This document shows positions 23,881 to 30,468 of a stretch of 64,000 bases of DNA, piece by piece. The stretch's first letter is position 1, and every line of letters starts with the position of its first letter. Position numbers and translations under genes: made by a program. The notes below the pieces were generated by a model, which was not told the origin of the DNA, ran no database searches, and worked only from the letters and a program-made list of their open reading frames with translations. Source of the DNA: Methylobacterium planeticum (GTDB taxonomy: Bacteria > Pseudomonadota > Alphaproteobacteria > Rhizobiales > Beijerinckiaceae); NCBI RefSeq assembly GCF_008806345.1, contig NZ_VZZJ01000011.1, positions 94,759-158,758 of the forward strand, written 5' to 3'.

Positions 23881-24630
23881 TCACTCCCAGGTCGCCGCGC
23901 GGCCCCAGCCCGCGAGGGTCCGGTCGATCCAGTCGCGCTGGGGCCCGAGGAGCACGCCCTGCGAGAGCGTCCCGCAGGCGCCCCCGACCCAGGCCGAGAC
24001 GGCCAGGACCCCGCCCGTCCCGGTGATCGGGCCGCCGGAATCCCCCTGGCAGGCCCCGGCCCGGCCGGCGGCGGGCTTGAGCCAGACCAGGATGCGGCTC
24101 GGCCCGTAGGGCTCGACCACGGGCAGCCCCACGGCGCGCAGGGTGCCGGTGCTGCGGGCCTCGCCGGGCCGGGCCACGCCGTAGCCCGCCAGGGTCAGGG
24201 TCTCGCCGGCCCGCGGCAGGGCGGGGCTCAGCGCGGCGGCGCGGAAGCGCGGCGGCAGGGGCGTGGCGGTGCGCAGGAGCGCGAGGTCGATCGAGCGGCG
24301 CCGCCCCGCGATGGCGCCTGAATCGTAGCCCGGATGCACCGTCCGGGCGGCGAGGTCCACCAGCACCGGCTGCCCGGCCTCGTCGCGGAAATGCACCCGG
24401 TGCTCGGCCCGGCCGGCGGCGCAATGGCCCGCCGTCAGCACCGTGTCGGGGCTCAGCACGACGGCGCTGCAGACGCCGCCATCCGAGGACAGGACCATCA
24501 CGCTCGCGGCCGCCCCCTCCGGCGCCTCGCGCCCGCCGATCACGGCGCGCGCCGGCCCCGCGAGGGCGCCGGCGAGAACGAGGCCCGCCGCGATCCCGCG
24601 CAGGCCGCCCCCGATCCGATTCGCAACCAT
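23881..24630 (-). CDS. Secreted trypsin-family serine protease, second paralogue
   Basis: A 249-residue S1 protease. A signal peptide covers residues 1-29 (ending GPARA), and the mature chain begins near VIGGREAPEG, close to the IVGG start of active trypsins. The triad is His69 in LTAGHC, Asp115 in SIDLALLR and Ser198 in CQGDSGGP. His and Asp fall at the same residue numbers as in the neighbour at 22836, so the two look like old tandem duplicates. The ATG at 24630 follows GGGGGAG. Upstream in-frame codons are shadows of the connector gene on the other strand. It diverges from that gene by 42 bases, so an antisense promoter sits inside the GTA operon. Confidence 0.87.
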   Translation of the reverse strand: MVANRIGGGLRGIAAGLVLAGALAGPARAVIGGREAPEGAAASVMVLSSDGGVCSAVVLSPDTVLTAGHCAAGRAEHRVHFRDEAGQPVLVDLAARTVHPGYDSGAIAGRRRSIDLALLRTATPLPPRFRAAALSPALPRAGETLTLAGYGVARPGEARSTGTLRAVGLPVVEPYGPSRILVWLKPAAGRAGACQGDSGGPITGTGGVLAVSAWVGGACGTLSQGVLLGPQRDWIDRTLAGWGRAATWE

Positions 24631-24672
24631 CACACTCCCCCAAGCGCCCCGTGGCCAGACCGGAGACCCGCG

Positions 24673-25272
24673 ATGACCCCGATACGCGTCGAGGCGCCGA
24701 GCGTCGAGCCGGTCTCGCTTGCCGAGATGCGGGCCTATCTCCGCCTCGACCCCGACGACGGCGGCGCCGAGGACGGCCTGGTCATGGCCCTCGTCGGGGC
24801 GGCCCGCATCGCCCTGGAGCAGGAGACGCGGCGCATCCTGGTGCCGGGCCGCTTCCGCCTCACCCTGGCGGAGTGGCCGGCGGGCGCGGTCCTGCCGCTC
24901 CCCCTGAGCCCCGTCACGGCCCTGCTGCGGGCCGGGCGCGCGGGGCCGAACGGCACCGTGGCGGAGCTGGCGCCGGGCCTGGTGCAGCTGCGCGGCGACG
25001 GGCTCGAGGTCGCGTCCCTGCGGATCGACCCGGCGCTGGACCCGACGGGCGCCCCCCTCGTCATCGACCTCGCGGCCGGGTTCGGGGGCGACGGCCCGGC
25101 CCTGCCGGCGCCCCTGGGGCTGGCGATCCGGCGCCTCGCGGCTTCCTGGTTCGAGCACAGGGGCGACGAGCCCGGCGGGGGGCTCGGCGGGGGGCTCGAC
25201 GGAGGCCGGGCGCGGGGGCTGCCCGCCGACGTCGCGGCGCTCGCCGCCCCCTTCCGCCGCCTGCTCCTCTGA
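24673..25272 (+). CDS. Head-tail connector protein (gp6-like, GTA g6)
   Basis: A 199-residue protein of the phage gp6-like head-tail connector type, which sits under the portal. The N-terminus PSVEPVSLAEMRAYLRLD with a following helix EDGLVMALVGAARIALEQET is the family signature. The C-terminus (LGLAIRRLAASWFEHRGD) is helical, with a Gly-rich loop. It resumes the GTA order 3.9 kb after the capsid gene. Start ATG at 24673. Confidence 0.87.
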   Translation: MTPIRVEAPSVEPVSLAEMRAYLRLDPDDGGAEDGLVMALVGAARIALEQETRRILVPGRFRLTLAEWPAGAVLPLPLSPVTALLRAGRAGPNGTVAELAPGLVQLRGDGLEVASLRIDPALDPTGAPLVIDLAAGFGGDGPALPAPLGLAIRRLAASWFEHRGDEPGGGLGGGLDGGRARGLPADVAALAAPFRRLLL

Positions 25273-25301
25273 CCCCCTTCCCTCGCATCCGGACATCCGC
25301 C

Positions 25302-25658
25302 ATGGCACAGAACCCGGCCCCGCGCCGCCCCTCCCTCGGGGCGCGGCGGCGGCGCTTCGTGCTCGAGACCCCCGTCGAGGAGCCCGACGGCTTCGGCGGG
25401 GTGATCCGCCGCTACGTCGCCGGGCCGCTGCTCTGGGGGGCGATGGTCCCGCTCGGCGCCCCCGAGCGCGTGGCGGGCGGGCGCGCCGACCCGGTCCCGA
25501 CCCATCAGGTGACCCTGCGCAGGCGGCCGGGCCTCACCCCCGCCATGCGCCTCGCCTGCGGGCCGCGCCGCTTCGCCATCCGCAGCATCGCGGAGGCCGA
25601 GGCCGGCGGGCGCGACCTCGTCTGCCGCGTCGAGGAGATCGGGGGGGCCGGCGCATGA
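25302..25658 (+). CDS. Phage head-tail adaptor protein (GTA g7)
   Basis: A 118-residue small beta-barrel adaptor. The pattern RRRFVLETPVEEPDGFGGVI, WGAMVPLGAPER and THQVTLRRRPGLTPAMRL is that of the SPP1 gp16-like head closure family. It ends 4 bases into the next gene (ATGA overlap), showing coupled translation. Confidence 0.85.
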   Translation: MAQNPAPRRPSLGARRRRFVLETPVEEPDGFGGVIRRYVAGPLLWGAMVPLGAPERVAGGRADPVPTHQVTLRRRPGLTPAMRLACGPRRFAIRSIAEAEAGGRDLVCRVEEIGGAGA

Positions 25659-26110
25659 GCGCGCCCATGGCCCTCCCCCTCTCGCCGCTCCTCGCCATGC
25701 GGGCCGCGATCCTGGCGCGGCTCGCGGGCGACGCCGCCCTCGCCCGGCTGATGGGCGGGAGCCTGCGCCTCCACGACGAGCCACCGCGGGGGGCCTCCCC
25801 CGTCTACGCGCTGTTCGGCGATGCCGAGATCCGCGACGCCTCCGTGGACGGGGCCGAGCGCCACGCCCACACCCTCGCCCTCGTGGTGTTCGCGAGGCCC
25901 GGATCGAGCCGGACCGCCCTCGAGGCGGCGGCCCTCATGGCGGGGCTCCTCACCGACCCCGGCCTCGTCCTCGCCGGCCACGCCCTCGTGACCTGCCGCG
26001 TCCTGGCGCTCGCCGCCACCCGCGACCCGCGCAGCGGCGAGGCCCGCGCCACCCTGACCCTCGCGGCCGTCACCGAGGCCGCCTCAGACCCAGCCCGGAG
26101 CCCGACATGA
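25655..26110 (+). CDS. DUF3168 tail-completion protein (GTA g8)
   Basis: A 151-residue DUF3168 protein, which joins the tail tube to the head-tail interface. Visible family features are LLAMRAAILARLAGDAALARLMGG, the SPVYALFGDAEIRDAS loop, and a C-terminal strand pattern TCRVLALAATRDPRSGEARA. It overlaps both neighbours by 4 bases (ATGA). Confidence 0.85.
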   Translation: MSAPMALPLSPLLAMRAAILARLAGDAALARLMGGSLRLHDEPPRGASPVYALFGDAEIRDASVDGAERHAHTLALVVFARPGSSRTALEAAALMAGLLTDPGLVLAGHALVTCRVLALAATRDPRSGEARATLTLAAVTEAASDPARSPT

Positions 26111-26517
26111 CCGCCCAGAAAGGCAAGGACCTTCTCATCAGGGCCGGCAACGGCGCCGGCGGCTTCACGGCGGTGGCGGGCCTGCGCGCCCGGCAGATCG
26201 CCTTCAACGCCGAGGCCGTCGACGTCACCAACGCGGATTCCGCCGGGCGCTGGCGGGAATTGCTGGCGGGGGCGGGCATGCGCCGGGCCGCCATCGCGGG
26301 CTCGGGGGTGTTCCGGGACGAGGCCTCGGACCTGCGCCTGCGCCACCTCTTCTTCGAGGGGGTGATCGAGACCTTCCAGGTGGTGGTGCCGGCCTTCGGC
26401 ACCATCGAGGGGCCGTTCCAGATCGTCAGCCTCGAGTATCGGGGCGAGCATGCGGGCGAGGTCACCTTCGACATGGCGCTGGATTCCGCCGGCGCCCTCG
26501 CCTTCACGGCCCTCTGA
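26107..26517 (+). CDS. Major tail tube protein, TP901-1 type (GTA g9)
   Basis: A 136-residue tail tube subunit that stacks in rings around the tape measure. The signature is MTAQKGKDLLIRAGNG followed by FNAEAVDVTNADSAGRWREL and a C-terminal SLEYRGEHAGEVTFDMALDS. Length matches the GTA tail tube. The next gene starts 16 bases downstream. Confidence 0.9.
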   Translation: MTAQKGKDLLIRAGNGAGGFTAVAGLRARQIAFNAEAVDVTNADSAGRWRELLAGAGMRRAAIAGSGVFRDEASDLRLRHLFFEGVIETFQVVVPAFGTIEGPFQIVSLEYRGEHAGEVTFDMALDSAGALAFTAL

Positions 26518-26533
26518 GGGAGGCGGCGCGGCC

Positions 26534-26917
26534 ATGGCGAACCGCAGGCGCGGCGAGGTGCCCCTCGCCCTCGGGGAGACCCGCTACACCCTCTGCCTCA
26601 CCCTCGGGGCGCTCGCCGAGCTGGAGGACGCGCTGGCGGCGGGCGACCTCGCCGGCCTCGCCGAGCGCTTCGCCGGGGGCCGGCTCGCGAGCCGCGACCT
26701 GATCGCGCTCCTCGGCGCGGCGCTCCGCGGCGGCGGCCACGACCTCGACGACGCCGCGGTGGCGCGCCTTCCCCTGGCGGGGGGCCTCGACGCGGTGACG
26801 GGGGCCCTCGGCGCCGTCCTGGCGGCGGCGTTCGGGGATCCCGACCCGGACCCTCCGGCGCCACGGGGGGCCCCGAGCCGGGAGCGATCCCCGCCTTCCC
26901 GTGGGACGCGGCGCTGA
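26534..26917 (+). CDS. GTA tail assembly chaperone, first frame (g10)
   Basis: A 127-residue protein of the GTA gp10/gp11-like chaperone family that coats the tape measure during tail assembly. The family core is residues 1-100 (RRGEVPLALGETRYTLCLTL, GALAELEDAL, GGRLASRDLIALLGAAL). The last 17 residues after the run of six G at 26865-26870 (GAPSRERSPPSRGTRR) look like out-of-frame sequence. A -1 slip there would join the frame that encodes the second chaperone domain, as in the G/GT pair of phage lambda. Confidence 0.82.
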   Translation: MANRRRGEVPLALGETRYTLCLTLGALAELEDALAAGDLAGLAERFAGGRLASRDLIALLGAALRGGGHDLDDAAVARLPLAGGLDAVTGALGAVLAAAFGDPDPDPPAPRGAPSRERSPPSRGTRR

Positions 26918-27069
26918 GCCTCGGCCTGCACCGCCTGCGCTGGCCGCCCGCCGCCTTCTGGGCGGCGACGCCCCGCGAGCTCGCCCGCGCGGCCGGGCCC
27001 GCCCCCGCCCGCGATCCGCTCCGCCGCACCGACCTCGCGCGCCTCCTCGCGGCGTTCCCGGACGGGTGA
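26869..27069 (+). CDS. Tail chaperone second domain (rcc01693-like), reached by -1 frameshift
   Basis: In frame -1 to the preceding gene this encodes IPAFPWDAALSLGLHRLRWP, then AFWAATPRELARAAG and LRRTDLARLLAAFPDG before a stop at 27067-27069. It resembles the small rcc01693/DUF2376 tail chaperone of GTAs. The frame is open from the stop at 26515-26517 to 27069 and holds no ATG, GTG or TTG, so it cannot start on its own with a usual codon. A -1 slip of Gly-tRNA on GGG (26867-26869) inside the G6 run would give a 178-residue fusion (112 + 66). A missed G in the assembly would give the same fusion directly. Confidence 0.72.
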   Translation, partial: GPEPGAIPAFPWDAALSLGLHRLRWPPAAFWAATPRELARAAGPAPARDPLRRTDLARLLAAFPDG

Positions 27070-27115
27070 GCGGATGCCCCCCGATCCCCCGGAGCCCCCA
27101 TCCCCCGGAGCCCCC

Positions 27116-27694
27116 ATGCCCGAGACCGACCTCGACCGCGCCAACGCGGCGCGCATCAAGCAGCTCGACACCCTCGACCGGCTGGCCCAGCGGTTCGGGC
27201 AGAGCCTGTCCGGGGCGCTGACGCGCAACCTCGGGGCCGGGCGCCAGCTCGACGGCGTGCTGGGCTCGCTCGCCGGCAAGCTCGCGGGGATCGCCGCCAA
27301 GGCCGCCCTGAGCCCGGTGAAGCGGGGCGTCACGGGCCTCGTCAACGGCCTGATGAGCGCCGCCTCCCTCGGGGACGAGACGCCCTTCGCGCGCGGCGGG
27401 GTGGTGGGGGCCGGCCGGGTGCGGCCCTTCGCGGGGGGCGGGGTCGTGGCGGCGCCGACCTACTTCCCGATGCAGGGGGGCACCGGCCTGATGGGCGAGG
27501 CCGGGCCGGAGGCGATCCTGCCCCTGCGCCGCGGCAGCGACGGGCGCCTCGGCGTGGCCGCGGGCGCCGCCGGCCGGCCGGTCAGCGTCACCGTCAACAT
27601 CGCGACCCCGGACCTCGCCGGCTTCCGCCGCTCCGAGGCGCAGGTCGCCGCCGACCTCGCCCGCGCCGTCGCCCGCGGGCAGCGCGCGCTCTGA
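27116..27694 (+). CDS. Short tail tape measure protein (GTA g11)
   Basis: A 192-residue tape measure-like protein. The N-terminus is helical (LDTLDRLAQRFGQSLSGAL). The middle has the Gly-rich FARGGVVGAGRVRPFAGGGVV and GLMGEAGPEAILPLRRGSDG motif found at the C-terminal end of phage tape measures. At about 190 residues the tail would be very short, as in the Rhodobacter GTA. The ATG at 27116 follows ggagccccc. An in-frame ATG at 27074, right after the preceding stop, is an alternative. Confidence 0.8.
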   Translation: MPETDLDRANAARIKQLDTLDRLAQRFGQSLSGALTRNLGAGRQLDGVLGSLAGKLAGIAAKAALSPVKRGVTGLVNGLMSAASLGDETPFARGGVVGAGRVRPFAGGGVVAAPTYFPMQGGTGLMGEAGPEAILPLRRGSDGRLGVAAGAAGRPVSVTVNIATPDLAGFRRSEAQVAADLARAVARGQRAL

Positions 27695-27706
27695 GGCCCG
27701 AACCCG

Positions 27707-27777
27707 CCAGGAGCCCAGCCAGGAGCCCCGCCAGGAGCCCCTCCAGGAGCCCCGCCAGGAACCGTCAGGAGCCCCGC
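27707..27777 (+). repeat. 12-bp repeat carrying six AGGA(G) ribosome-binding motifs
   Basis: The 83-base gap before the DUF2460 gene is an imperfect tandem array of ccaggagccccg, ending caggagccccgc directly before ATG 27778. It therefore presents five AGGAG and one AGGAA Shine-Dalgarno-like motifs in series. Only the last is at translation-competent distance (9 bases). Confidence 0.75.
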
Positions 27778-28419
27778 ATGCCCGCCGATTTCCACGAGGT
27801 GCGCTTCCCCCTCGACGTCAGCCTGCGCGGCAGCGGCGGCCCGACCCGGCTCACCGAGATCGTCACGCTGGCCTCGGGCCGCGAGCACCGCAACAGCCGC
27901 TGGGCGGATTCGCGCCGGCGCTACGATGCGGGCTTCGGGATCCGCAGCCTCGACGCCCTCCACGCCGTCCTGAGCTTCTTCGAGGAGCGGCGCGGGCGCC
28001 TCTACGGCTTCCGCTACCGCGACCGGGTGGATTTCCGCTCCGGGCCGCCGGGCCGCGCGGTCGGCCCGGCCGACCAGGTGCTCGGGACCGGCGACGGGGC
28101 CGCGCGGGCGTTCGCGCTGGCCAAGACCTACGGCACCGGCCCGGCGCCCTATCGGCGCGCCATCGCCAAGCCCGTCGCCGAGAGCGTGCGGGTCGCGGTG
28201 GCGGGCGTCGAGGTGGCGCGGGCGCGCTTCGCCTGCGAGGCCGCCACCGGGCTGATCACCTTCGCGCCGGGCGCCGCCCCGCCGCCGGGCGCCGCGGTCA
28301 CGGCGGGGTTCGAGTTCGACGTGCCGGTCCGCTTCGACACCGACACCCTCCTGGTGAACCTCGAGGCCTTCACGGCGGGCGAGATCCCGAAGGTGCCCCT
28401 GATCGAGATCGTACCCTGA
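27778..28419 (+). CDS. DUF2460 distal tail protein (GTA g12)
   Basis: A 213-residue DUF2460 (TIGR02217) protein, the distal tail ring in GTAs. Signature parts are FHEVRFPLDVSLRGSGGPTR, GREHRNSRWADSRRRYDAG, FFEERRGRLYGFRYRDRVDF and a C-terminal PVRFDTDTLLVNLEAFTAGE. Family length. It is followed after 14 bases by its usual partner, DUF2163. Confidence 0.93.
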   Translation: MPADFHEVRFPLDVSLRGSGGPTRLTEIVTLASGREHRNSRWADSRRRYDAGFGIRSLDALHAVLSFFEERRGRLYGFRYRDRVDFRSGPPGRAVGPADQVLGTGDGAARAFALAKTYGTGPAPYRRAIAKPVAESVRVAVAGVEVARARFACEAATGLITFAPGAAPPPGAAVTAGFEFDVPVRFDTDTLLVNLEAFTAGEIPKVPLIEIVP

Positions 28420-28433
28420 GGCGGAGCCCCCCG

Positions 28434-29324
28434 ATGCGCGACCTGCCCCCGGACCTCGCGGCCCGCCTCCAGGAGGGCGCCACGACGCTCTGCCAGTGCT
28501 GGGCCCTGCGGCGCCGGGACGGGCGCGCCCTCGGCTTCACCGACCACGACCGCGACCTCAGCCTCGGGGGGCTCGTCCACGAGGCCCGCACCGGCCTCGA
28601 GGCGGCCGAGGCGAGCCGGGAGCTCGGCTTCGCGGTCTCGGGCGGGGACGTGGCGGGGGCGCTCAGCGCCCTCGGGCTGAGCGAGGCCGACATCGCCGGG
28701 GGGCTCTACGACGGGGCCACCGTCGAGACCTGGCTCGTCGACTGGACCCACCCGGAGACCCGCCTCCTCCTCGACATCGGGACGCTGGGCGAGATCCGCC
28801 GGGCCGGCAACGCCTTCGTGGCGGAGCTGCGCGGGGTGATGGACAGCCTCGATGCCGAGCGCGGGCGCAGCTACCGCGCCACCTGCGGGGCGGATCTCGG
28901 CGATCCGCTCTGCCGGGTCGACGCCGCGCGCCTGCGCGTCCCCGCCACCGTGCGGGCGGTGCCCCGCCCCGGCGTGCTGGCGCTCGATCTCGGGCGGCCG
29001 GCCCCCGACGCGACCTTCGCGGGCGGCCGCCTCGCCTGGACCGGGGGCGCCAATCTGGGGCTCGCGGCGGACGTGCGGGCGCATGCGGAGGGCCTCGTGG
29101 AGCTCTGGGAGGCGCCCCCGCGCCCGGTCGCGCCGGGCGATGCCCTCACGCTGACGCCGGGCTGCGACAAGCGCCTCGCCACCTGCGCCGGGACCTTCGC
29201 CAACACGGTGAACTTTCAGGGCTTCCCGCACCTGCCGGGCAACGACGTCGTGCTGCGCCCGGCCCCGGGCTCCGGCCCCGGCCTCGACGGCGGCAGCCTG
29301 TTCCGCCCCGCCCCGGGCCCCTGA
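28434..29324 (+). CDS. DUF2163 / BR0599-type tail hub protein (GTA g13)
   Basis: A 296-residue DUF2163 protein that forms the iron-sulfur-binding tail hub in GTAs. The N-terminal TLCQCWALRRRDGRALGFTD and the C-terminal Cys cluster (GCDKRLATCAGTFANTVNFQ, then GFPHLPGND) are characteristic. Together with Cys residues near the AECGADLGDPLC-like segment (TCGADLGDPLCRVD) they provide ligands for the 4Fe-4S cluster known in this family. Confidence 0.92.
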   Translation: MRDLPPDLAARLQEGATTLCQCWALRRRDGRALGFTDHDRDLSLGGLVHEARTGLEAAEASRELGFAVSGGDVAGALSALGLSEADIAGGLYDGATVETWLVDWTHPETRLLLDIGTLGEIRRAGNAFVAELRGVMDSLDAERGRSYRATCGADLGDPLCRVDAARLRVPATVRAVPRPGVLALDLGRPAPDATFAGGRLAWTGGANLGLAADVRAHAEGLVELWEAPPRPVAPGDALTLTPGCDKRLATCAGTFANTVNFQGFPHLPGNDVVLRPAPGSGPGLDGGSLFRPAPGP

Positions 29325-29334
29325 GGAGAGCGCC

Positions 29335-29883
29335 ATGCGCCACCGCGCGACCGCGATCGAGATCGACCCCGCCGCCATCGTCGCCGAGGCGCGGGACTGG
29401 CTCGGCACGCCCTACCGGCACCAGGCCTCGCTGAAGGGGGTCGGCTGCGACTGCCTCGGCCTGATCCGGGGGGTCTGGCGCGGGGTGCTCGGGCCCGAGC
29501 CCGAGGCCGCCCCGCCCTACGCCGCCTCCTGGGCGGAATCGGCGCCCGCCGGCACCGACCCGCTGGCGGAGGCCGCGGGGCGCCACCTCGTCCCCCTCGC
29601 CCTCGCCCGCGACGGGCCGGAGCCCGGCGCCGTCCTGCTCTTCGCCTTCCGGCGGCACCTGCCCGCCCGCCACTGCGCCGTCGCGACAGGCGCCGGGACG
29701 ATGATCCACGCCCATGACGGGGCGCGGGTGGCCGAGGTCGCCCTGACGCCCTGGTGGCGGCGCCACCTCGCGCACGCGTTCCGGTTTCCGGGCGCCGCCT
29801 CTCCGGGGGCCGCCGGCACTCAGCCCGACGAGACCGTCAGCTTGACGCCGAGGACGTCCATGACCTTGCGGACGGTCTCGTAG
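29335..29883 (+). CDS. NlpC/P60 cell-wall peptidase (GTA g14)
   Basis: A 182-residue NlpC/P60 peptidase thought to open peptidoglycan during DNA entry. The N-terminus EARDWLGTPYRHQASLKGVG leads to the catalytic Cys40 in CDCLGL, and the His is in the MIHAHDG segment. Homologous sequence ends near HAFRFPG (about residue 158). The last 20 or so residues (TQPDETVSLTPRTSMTL) are read through the 3' end of the antisense antitoxin gene, a 64-base overlap. This suggests the toxin-antitoxin insertion replaced the original stop. Confidence 0.87.
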   Translation: MRHRATAIEIDPAAIVAEARDWLGTPYRHQASLKGVGCDCLGLIRGVWRGVLGPEPEAAPPYAASWAESAPAGTDPLAEAAGRHLVPLALARDGPEPGAVLLFAFRRHLPARHCAVATGAGTMIHAHDGARVAEVALTPWWRRHLAHAFRFPGAASPGAAGTQPDETVSLTPRTSMTLRTVS

Positions 29884-30101
29884 CGGAGCTTCGATCCGGG
29901 CGTGAGCGCCTTGTAGAGGCTCTCGCGGCCGAGCCCGGCCTCCCGGGCGATCTCCGTCATGCCGCGCGCCTTGGCGACATCGCCCAGCGCCGCGACGAAC
30001 AGGCCCGGATCGGGATCCTCCAGAGCCGCCGCGAGGTATGCGGCGATGGCGTCCTCGCTGTCGAGGAATTCGGACGCGTCGAAGGGTGTGAAGCGGGTCA
30101 T
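29820..30101 (-). CDS. HigA-like antitoxin (addiction module antidote)
   Basis: A 93-residue antitoxin of the putative addiction module antidote family with a Xre-like helix-turn-helix (ALGDVAKARGMTEIAREAGL, GRESLYKALTPGSKLRYETV). The N-terminal part (DASEFLDSEDAIAAYLAAAL) is typical of the family. Its start overlaps the toxin stop by 4 bases (ATGA), giving the toxin-first order usual for higBA. It probably binds the palindrome upstream of the toxin. Confidence 0.9.
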   Translation of the reverse strand: MTRFTPFDASEFLDSEDAIAAYLAAALEDPDPGLFVAALGDVAKARGMTEIAREAGLGRESLYKALTPGSKLRYETVRKVMDVLGVKLTVSSG

Positions 30102-30403
30102 GGAAGATCTCGATCGAGGTCGACGGCCATCGCCTTCGCTTTCCGGATGTCGCGGCTCTGGCTCGATTTATCGCCGCCGACGAGCAGCAGGTAAATCGCC
30201 TCGCCCCGCCTGACATAGTACAGGCGATAGCCCGGGCCATCGTGGATGCGCATCTCGAAGATGCCATCGCCCACCGGTTCGACGTCGCCGAAATGACCGA
30301 GGGTCGCGGCCCGGATCCGCGCCGCGATGCGCGCCTTGGCGCGCTGATCGCGCAGGCCGCTCAGCCAGCGCTTGAAGACGTCTGACACGAGGATCGTCGG
30401 CAC
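30098..30403 (-). CDS. RelE/ParE-superfamily toxin (HigB/Gp49-like)
   Basis: A 101-residue mRNA-interferase-type toxin of the Gp49/HigB-like family. Features are SDVFKRWLSGLRDQRAKARI, the DGIFEMRIHDGPGYRLYYV core with the conserved Arg and Tyr, and LLVGGDKSSQSRDIRKAKAM near the C-terminus. The GTG at 30403 (VPTILVSDVF) gives the usual family N-terminus. A TTG at 30409 is also in frame, but it lies within the operator palindrome. Together with the antitoxin it forms a two-gene operon antisense to the GTA genes, probably stabilising this region. Confidence 0.87.
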   Translation of the reverse strand: MPTILVSDVFKRWLSGLRDQRAKARIAARIRAATLGHFGDVEPVGDGIFEMRIHDGPGYRLYYVRRGEAIYLLLVGGDKSSQSRDIRKAKAMAVDLDRDLP

Positions 30404-30408
30404 CCGCA

Positions 30409-30432
30409 ATCCGTATCCGGTCGGATACGGAT
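30409..30432 (-). promoter_or_regulatory. Palindromic operator of the toxin-antitoxin operon
   Basis: Perfect 11-bp arms atccgtatccg (30409-30419) and cggatacggat (30422-30432) with a 2-base centre, immediately upstream of the toxin start. This size and place fit the autorepression site of a HigA-type antitoxin. Confidence 0.65.
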
Positions 30433-30468
30433 CCGCAACCCACCCCGCGCCCCGCCCCGGAGCCCGCC

